This document shows positions 12,796-17,102 of a stretch of DNA of 17,102 bases, in pieces. The notes under the pieces were generated by a model. The model had not been told where the DNA came from, ran no database searches, and saw only the letters and a list, made by a program, of their open reading frames with translations. Every line of letters starts with the position of its first letter. The first letter of the stretch is position 1. Origin of the DNA: Chitinophagaceae bacterium (GTDB taxonomy: Bacteria; Bacteroidota; Bacteroidia; Chitinophagales; Chitinophagaceae); the NCBI GenBank assembly GCA_947483345.1, contig CANKNL010000029.1:1-17102 (forward strand), read 5' to 3'. The position numbers and the translations under genes were made by a program.

Positions 12796-14778
12796 TCATT
12801 TGTTTTTATTGTTCAGCAGCATCCATCTGGCCGTTTCATATATGGCAGAGGTAAGTTGTGATAAGTGTTTTTTTACCGAATCCTGCTGTTGTCCGCTTAA
12901 TACAGGCAGGTCATTACGTACAGATACCAATTCTTCTTTTTTAATACGGATATTTTTCCGGTAAAAATAATCGTCATTAACAACACCAATCCAGCCGGAG
13001 GCATGATAGATTATAAATGCGGCATTTTCTTTTTTGTCTGGATCCAGCAGGTCTCTTCCTAAAGTGGAGTTTATGTAAGGTTGTTGTATCATGCCAGCCA
13101 CCGTTGGTAAAATATCAATTTGTGATACGGCTTCACTTCGTTTTTGTGGTGAGAGTAAAGCGGGTGCATAAAACAATAGTGGCACATGTTCGTCGCTCAA
13201 ACGTTTTTCTGTCCAGGCATCAGGATATATTGCTTTTGCATTTCCTTCAACACCATGATCGCCGGTGAAAATAAAAATGGTATTATTAAAATAAGCTGAT
13301 TTTTTGGCAGCTTCAATAAATTTTTTAATGCAATAGTCAGAATAAGCAAAGGCATGGAATTCTTCTAATGATTCAAATCCATATTTAAGTAATTCCTCAT
13401 TGGTAACGGATTGGTGAATGAAGTCTTTATCTTCTTCAGGAATATTATAAGGCCGGTGATTGTCGGCTGTTTGAATGATGGCAAAAAAGGGTTTTTGCTG
13501 ATTAGCTAAAACGGCATTGGCCTCCAGGAATAAATTTTTATCACTGATACCCCAAACATTCAATTTTTCTGCTTTGTACTTTCCTTCTTCATAAACCTGG
13601 AGGTTATTAATATTGGCAATTAATCCCTTAAAATTATTGAACTGGGTACGGCCACCTAGGAAATAAAATTTTTCGTAACCAGCAAAATCATTAATGATGG
13701 TTCTTTGGTTAATGGCTTCTTCATTTCTTGTAGAGAATTTCGAAAGCTGTACATCGGGTATGCCGGTGATGGTGGCAAATACGCCACGGGCCGTACCAAA
13801 GCTGGGCGAAAAACAGCGTTCAAAAAAAATACCTTCCTCGCACATGTGGTTAAAATAAGGGGTACTGTTTAATGGGTTTGCACTCATGCTGCTTTTGTAC
13901 ATGCTAAAACTTTCGCAGAGTACCAATACAATATTAGGCTGACTTTCAAATGCTTTACTGCCCGGGTAAATCAAACGGCTATATCCTTTTTTAAACGGAT
14001 TGTCTTTTTGTAATTGTAAAAACCGAACCATATCGCTGTAATATTCTTTGGCCTTGTTGTTGTGATCCGGATTTCTGAAACGCAGTGTTGTAAAAAAATT
14101 TTGCAGGGGATTTAGAGCCAGATTGCTTTTAAACTCATCGTTTAATTTAAAAGCCCTGAAAAAATCCAGGGGGTTAATAGTAAAAAACCCATATACAAAC
14201 CAGCCTAATAATAATAAGGCTGCCGCATGCCAGCGGCGCCTGTAAGTAAATTTATGGATGTTCAGATTTTTTTCTGTTACATCAACATGCATTTTCCTGA
14301 ACATCCAGGTCATCATGATTACCGCACCAGCCAGGCCAAGTAAAATCCAAATTACCGGATAACTTTGCCAAACCATCTGTAGGCTCTCTTTAGGATCTTC
14401 GGCAAAAATTAAAGCATCGGCATTGAGCCTGGCGTTGATGTATGCAAATTGACCAAAATCGGCGCCATAAAAAAACAGGACCATTAGGGTCGTTATACCC
14501 AGGTAGGCTGTCCATATTTTTTTTGCTCTTTCACTGTTAAAGGGAGATAGTTGAGGGAGTAAAGACAAAATGGCCAAGGGTAATAAAATGATTGCTATCC
14601 AGCGCAGATCGTATTTTAGGCCGAGCCAAAATGCGGGCCCCAGGTCTAGAATACTTATTGACGCAGGTTTAAAGCATATCACCGTGGCCATACGAAAAGC
14701 CGTAAATATACACAGGTATATGATGAATAGTTTTACTATCCATTGAATAGTTTTTGGAACGCGCCAACTGATGAGCAT
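12796..14778 (-). CDS. LTA synthase family phosphoglycerol transferase (paralog 2)
   Basis: A 660-residue membrane enzyme with an extracytoplasmic sulfatase-fold domain, the LtaS/OpgB architecture. Hydrophobic segments at about 15-35, 48-75, 92-112, 140-160 and 185-202 give five membrane spans. The catalytic domain (about 280-580) has LVLCESF (285-291) with metal ligand Glu289, SPSFGTARG (324-332) with Thr329 at the nucleophile position, TADNHRPY (437-444) with His441, FTGDHG (504-509) with Asp507/His508, and DEHVPLLFY (529-537) with His531. All five catalytic positions are kept. In Firmicutes, LtaS polymerises glycerol phosphate; Bacteroidota have no LTA, so a phosphoglycerol or phosphoethanolamine transfer to an envelope glycan or lipid is inferred. 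It follows a near-full-length paralog. Confidence 0.88.
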   Translation of the reverse strand: MLISWRVPKTIQWIVKLFIIYLCIFTAFRMATVICFKPASISILDLGPAFWLGLKYDLRWIAIILLPLAILSLLPQLSPFNSERAKKIWTAYLGITTLMVLFFYGADFGQFAYINARLNADALIFAEDPKESLQMVWQSYPVIWILLGLAGAVIMMTWMFRKMHVDVTEKNLNIHKFTYRRRWHAAALLLLGWFVYGFFTINPLDFFRAFKLNDEFKSNLALNPLQNFFTTLRFRNPDHNNKAKEYYSDMVRFLQLQKDNPFKKGYSRLIYPGSKAFESQPNIVLVLCESFSMYKSSMSANPLNSTPYFNHMCEEGIFFERCFSPSFGTARGVFATITGIPDVQLSKFSTRNEEAINQRTIINDFAGYEKFYFLGGRTQFNNFKGLIANINNLQVYEEGKYKAEKLNVWGISDKNLFLEANAVLANQQKPFFAIIQTADNHRPYNIPEEDKDFIHQSVTNEELLKYGFESLEEFHAFAYSDYCIKKFIEAAKKSAYFNNTIFIFTGDHGVEGNAKAIYPDAWTEKRLSDEHVPLLFYAPALLSPQKRSEAVSQIDILPTVAGMIQQPYINSTLGRDLLDPDKKENAAFIIYHASGWIGVVNDDYFYRKNIRIKKEELVSVRNDLPVLSGQQQDSVKKHLSQLTSAIYETARWMLLNNKNK

Positions 14779-14812
14779 AGTTAATTATTTCCTTAAGCCT
14801 GAACTGTGAATG

Positions 14813-14845
14813 CGAAAATACTAAAACTGTGTATAGAAACACAAG
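14813..14845 (-). promoter_or_regulatory. possible promoter between the two LtaS-like genes
   Basis: On the minus strand, CTTG (14845-14842) and TATTTTCG (14820-14813) are separated by 21 bp, fitting the Bacteroidota -33/-7 spacing with one deviation from TAnnTTTG. The spacer contains the small inverted repeat TGTGT-N6-ACACA (14828-14843). It would give the downstream paralog its own transcript in addition to any readthrough. Confidence 0.4.
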
Positions 14846-14883
14846 GAACACCGGTTTGAACAAAATTCGGCAATACTTAAAAT

Positions 14884-16881
14884 TCAGGGCTTCTTTTTAT
14901 TGTTCAGCAATAAATACTTAGCTGTTTCAAAGTATGCTTCTGTTAGCCTATGTAAATGGTTTTTAATACTGTCTGTTTCTGTATTTGCCGGTATCGTCTC
15001 ATTGCCGGTCATGGAAACAAAATCAATTTTACCGGTTTTTAAATTTTTAAGGTAATAATATTTGTTGCTGATGAGGCCGATTGTTTTTACATCATGGTCG
15101 ATCACAAATGCCAATTTTTCTGTTTTGCTGTTTACAGCTGATGCCGTATCAAACAAATTTCTGCCTAATGTATTATTGGTATAGGGGGTTTTTACAAGTG
15201 ATGCAAGGGTAGGTAAAATATCAACTTGTGAACAGACATCCCTGATCCGTTGTGATTTTAAAATGCCGGGTGCATAAAATAATAAAGGGACATGTTCACA
15301 GGTGAGGCCCTGTTCGGTCCAGCTTTTAGGAAAATGATCTAATGTGCCATTGTAGCGTATGCCATGATCGCCAACAAAAACAAATATGGTATTTTTAAAG
15401 TAGGCCTCTTTTTTTGCCGCTTCCATAAAAGTCTGAAATCCAAAATCAGTATAGCGGAAGGCATTCATTTCTTCATTGCTTTCAAATCCAAAACGTTTTA
15501 GTGAATCGCTACTAAATTGCACTTGCTTAAATAGGGCCTTGTCTTCCTCTGGTATTGTATATGGCCTGTGATTATCTGCTGTTTGAATAATGGCAAAAAA
15601 TGGATTGGTTTCTTGTCTTAAAATGTTATTTGATTCTAAAAATAAATTTTTATCACTGATACCCCAAACATCAATCTTACTGGCAGCATAATCCTGCTCT
15701 TCATACAGTTTAAGGTTTTTGATGTTGTTGGTTAAGAGGCCACGGATATTTGCCCAAGTGGCACTTCCACCTAAAAAATAATAATTAGTATAGCCTAAAA
15801 AATTATTAATGATTGTATTTTGATCTACCGCATTGGGATTGCGGCTGGCGGTTTTAGGGCTCTCCACATCAGGTACACCGGTTATGGTAGCCCAAACACC
15901 CCGTGCCGTACCGTAAGCTGGTGTAAAGCAGCGGTCAAAGAACACGCCGTTCTTACTCATGTTATTAAAGTATGGCGTTGTGTTTAAGGGGTTATTGTAC
16001 ATACTGCTTTTATAGGCGCTGAAACTTTCGCAAATCACCAAAACGATATTTGGTTTAGCATTAGCGGGTTCAGTAAAACTGTTAACTCTTTTAAAGTTTA
16101 ACTGAGAACTGTCTGGGTTATGTACACCCAGATAGTCGGCCATTAAAGGATAAAATGCCCTTACTTTTTTTATATCGTAAGCCGCATTTCTGAAATTTAA
16201 GGTGCTGATAAAACTTTGAAATGGATTTAATGCCAGGTTTGCTTTAAAGTCATCGCTCAATGTATAAGCATCACTCCAACGCAGGGGAAACTGACCAATT
16301 TTACCAAAGATGAACATGGCAAAAGTTAAAAAGGAAATGATATACAGCCCTATCCCTTTACGTTTATAAAAACTGTCTTGTTGTTGATAGCCTGCCAGTA
16401 ATTTGCCAAAGCCAAATCTGGCCAAGAGCAAAAGGAATAAAACCGCTAAACATATTTTTACCAGGGGATAAGATTGCCACATCATGGTAAAAGAAATGCC
16501 CGCATCCTCTAAATAATTTAAAACGGTTGCATTTAGGCGCTGGTGCAGGTAATCAAAATGATAATAATCAATGGCTAAAACAAAAACAAGGATGATGAAA
16601 ATAGCGGGCACCAGGATATTCCATAAATGGGCTGCTTTAAAATTTTTAAAAGGATTCAATATGGGTATTGCACAAAGTAGCATCATGGCTAGTCCTACAA
16701 TACAACCAACACGGGCATCGTACCTGAAGCCCATGATAAAAGCTGAGCCGGAAAATGCTTTCCCGGGCGGATTGAATGTCCAGTAAATAATTAACCTCGA
16801 CAGGGTCATGGTGACCAGCAAAATAAGAACCACTGAAACGATCCAACGGATAAGTTTTGGAATGCGTTGTAAAAAAAGCAT
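14884..16881 (-). CDS. LTA synthase family phosphoglycerol transferase (paralog 1)
   Basis: A 665-residue paralog of the gene at 12796-14778, similar over the whole length. The ATG at 16881 (MLFLQRIPKLIRW) is preferred over an upstream in-frame TTG at 16887, because it aligns with the paralog start MLISWRVPKTIQW. Five N-terminal membrane spans lie at about 15-36, 46-75, 88-108, 138-158 and 178-196. The sulfatase domain has VICESF with Glu285, TPAYGTARG with Thr325 at the nucleophile position, TADNHRPY with His438, VGDHG with Asp505/His506, and CEHVPLLFY with His530. Both paralogs share the C-terminal Tyr/Phe-Glu-Thr-Ala then LLNNK end. No terminator is visible between the two, so it is probably the first gene of a two-gene unit. 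Confidence 0.88.
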   Translation of the reverse strand: MLFLQRIPKLIRWIVSVVLILLVTMTLSRLIIYWTFNPPGKAFSGSAFIMGFRYDARVGCIVGLAMMLLCAIPILNPFKNFKAAHLWNILVPAIFIILVFVLAIDYYHFDYLHQRLNATVLNYLEDAGISFTMMWQSYPLVKICLAVLFLLLLARFGFGKLLAGYQQQDSFYKRKGIGLYIISFLTFAMFIFGKIGQFPLRWSDAYTLSDDFKANLALNPFQSFISTLNFRNAAYDIKKVRAFYPLMADYLGVHNPDSSQLNFKRVNSFTEPANAKPNIVLVICESFSAYKSSMYNNPLNTTPYFNNMSKNGVFFDRCFTPAYGTARGVWATITGVPDVESPKTASRNPNAVDQNTIINNFLGYTNYYFLGGSATWANIRGLLTNNIKNLKLYEEQDYAASKIDVWGISDKNLFLESNNILRQETNPFFAIIQTADNHRPYTIPEEDKALFKQVQFSSDSLKRFGFESNEEMNAFRYTDFGFQTFMEAAKKEAYFKNTIFVFVGDHGIRYNGTLDHFPKSWTEQGLTCEHVPLLFYAPGILKSQRIRDVCSQVDILPTLASLVKTPYTNNTLGRNLFDTASAVNSKTEKLAFVIDHDVKTIGLISNKYYYLKNLKTGKIDFVSMTGNETIPANTETDSIKNHLHRLTEAYFETAKYLLLNNKKKP

Positions 16882-16903
16882 GAACAATTATTTAATAAGT
16901 AAA

Positions 16904-16911
16904 CAAATTTA
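16904..16911 (-). promoter_or_regulatory. -7 element of the LtaS-like pair
   Basis: TAAATTTG on the minus strand matches TAnnTTTG, 22 bp before the ATG at 16881. Its -33 region would overlap the divergent -7 element at 16919-16926. Confidence 0.5.
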
Positions 16912-16918
16912 GTTTAAT

Positions 16919-16926
16919 TAATTTTG
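16919..16926 (+). promoter_or_regulatory. -7 element of the PAP2 family gene
   Basis: TAATTTTG matches TAnnTTTG, 30 bp before the ATG at 16957. Its upstream -33 region would lie at about 16895-16899, inside the leader of the divergent LtaS-like gene. Confidence 0.45.
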
Positions 16927-16956
16927 TCTAATGCTTATTTTACATCCATCTTGCAT

Positions 16957-17102
16957 ATGATGAATCAACTGCTTACATACGACCAACATCTGTTCAAGAT
17001 CATTAACCAGCAATGGAGCAATGTTTTTTTCGATTGGTTAATGCCCTGGCTGCGGAACTCTGAGATGTGGTACCCTTTATATCTTTTTTTGATCCTGTTT
17101 GT
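16957..17102 (+). CDS. PAP2 family phosphatase, 5' end only
   Basis: The window ends after 48 codons plus two bases. The N-terminus reads MMNQLLTYDQHLFKIINQQW, then SNVFFDWLMPWLRNSEMWYP and LYLFLILF. The pattern LLxYDxxLFxxIN, then FFDxLM, then a W-x-PLY at the first membrane span, is the usual start of PAP2/undecaprenyl-diphosphatase-type lipid phosphatases in Bacteroidota. The catalytic motifs are beyond the edge, so the assignment rests on the N-terminus. ATGATG at 16957-16962 gives two adjacent starts. It is divergent from the LtaS-like pair; a role in lipid carrier or lipid phosphate recycling would fit but is inference. Confidence 0.65.
   Translation, partial: MMNQLLTYDQHLFKIINQQWSNVFFDWLMPWLRNSEMWYPLYLFLILF

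Noticed and set aside
16882..16887. TTG at 16887 as start of the first LtaS-like gene
   Set aside because: The ATG at 16881 aligns with the paralog start, and TTG would add only two residues.

Overview
The window looks like chromosomal DNA from a member of the Bacteroidota, probably of the Chitinophagaceae/Sphingobacteria type. The evidence is an AT-rich composition, hardly any Shine-Dalgarno sequences, many TAnnTTTG-type -7 promoter elements just upstream of start codons, signal peptides ending in Ala-Gln, DUF1573 proteins, a fused E1 alpha/beta 2-oxoacid dehydrogenase and a PorT-like outer-membrane barrel. The family assignment is inference. No rRNA, tRNA, CRISPR array or phage genes were seen.

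Layout from left to right. 1-1418: a leader with two small palindromes (one an exact match to the FNR/CRP-type TTGAT-N4-ATCAA consensus), an aquaporin-family channel gene with its own terminator, then a gene-free AT-rich spacer. 1419-2426 (minus): two tandem secreted DUF1573 proteins, divergent from the next pair. 2559-5740 (plus): a fused E1 alpha/beta dehydrogenase followed 11 bp later by a PhzF-family protein. 5762-7256 (minus): a YebC-family protein and a separately transcribed outer-membrane beta-barrel protein. 7257-7607: a divergent intergenic region with a hairpin and a 17-copy, 7-bp tandem repeat ending at the putative promoter of tryptophan 2,3-dioxygenase (7608-8597, plus).

8594-9325 is the accessory element: a REP-associated tyrosine transposase (RAYT) gene flanked by four related GC-rich hairpins carrying GTAG/CTAC ends. 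The left hairpin lies exactly between two convergent genes and supplies the TAG stop codon of both. Then come a class I cysteine desulfurase and phosphoglucosamine mutase (minus, 9341-11906), and a divergent SAM-dependent methyltransferase (11975-12718) preceded by a second 7-bp-period tract. 12796-16881 (minus) holds two full-length tandem paralogs of the LTA synthase/phosphoglycerol transferase family. They are divergent, from interlocked promoters, from the 5' end of a PAP2-type lipid phosphatase gene cut by the window edge.

Most genes are housekeeping or envelope functions in short transcription units. The items most worth a second look are the REP/RAYT unit with its shared stop-codon hairpin, the heptamer arrays next to start codons, the aquaporin lacking the selectivity-filter arginine, and the tandem LtaS-like enzymes in a Gram-negative lineage. 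I see no clearly new multi-gene system; the REP/RAYT unit is the closest thing to a distinct genetic system here.
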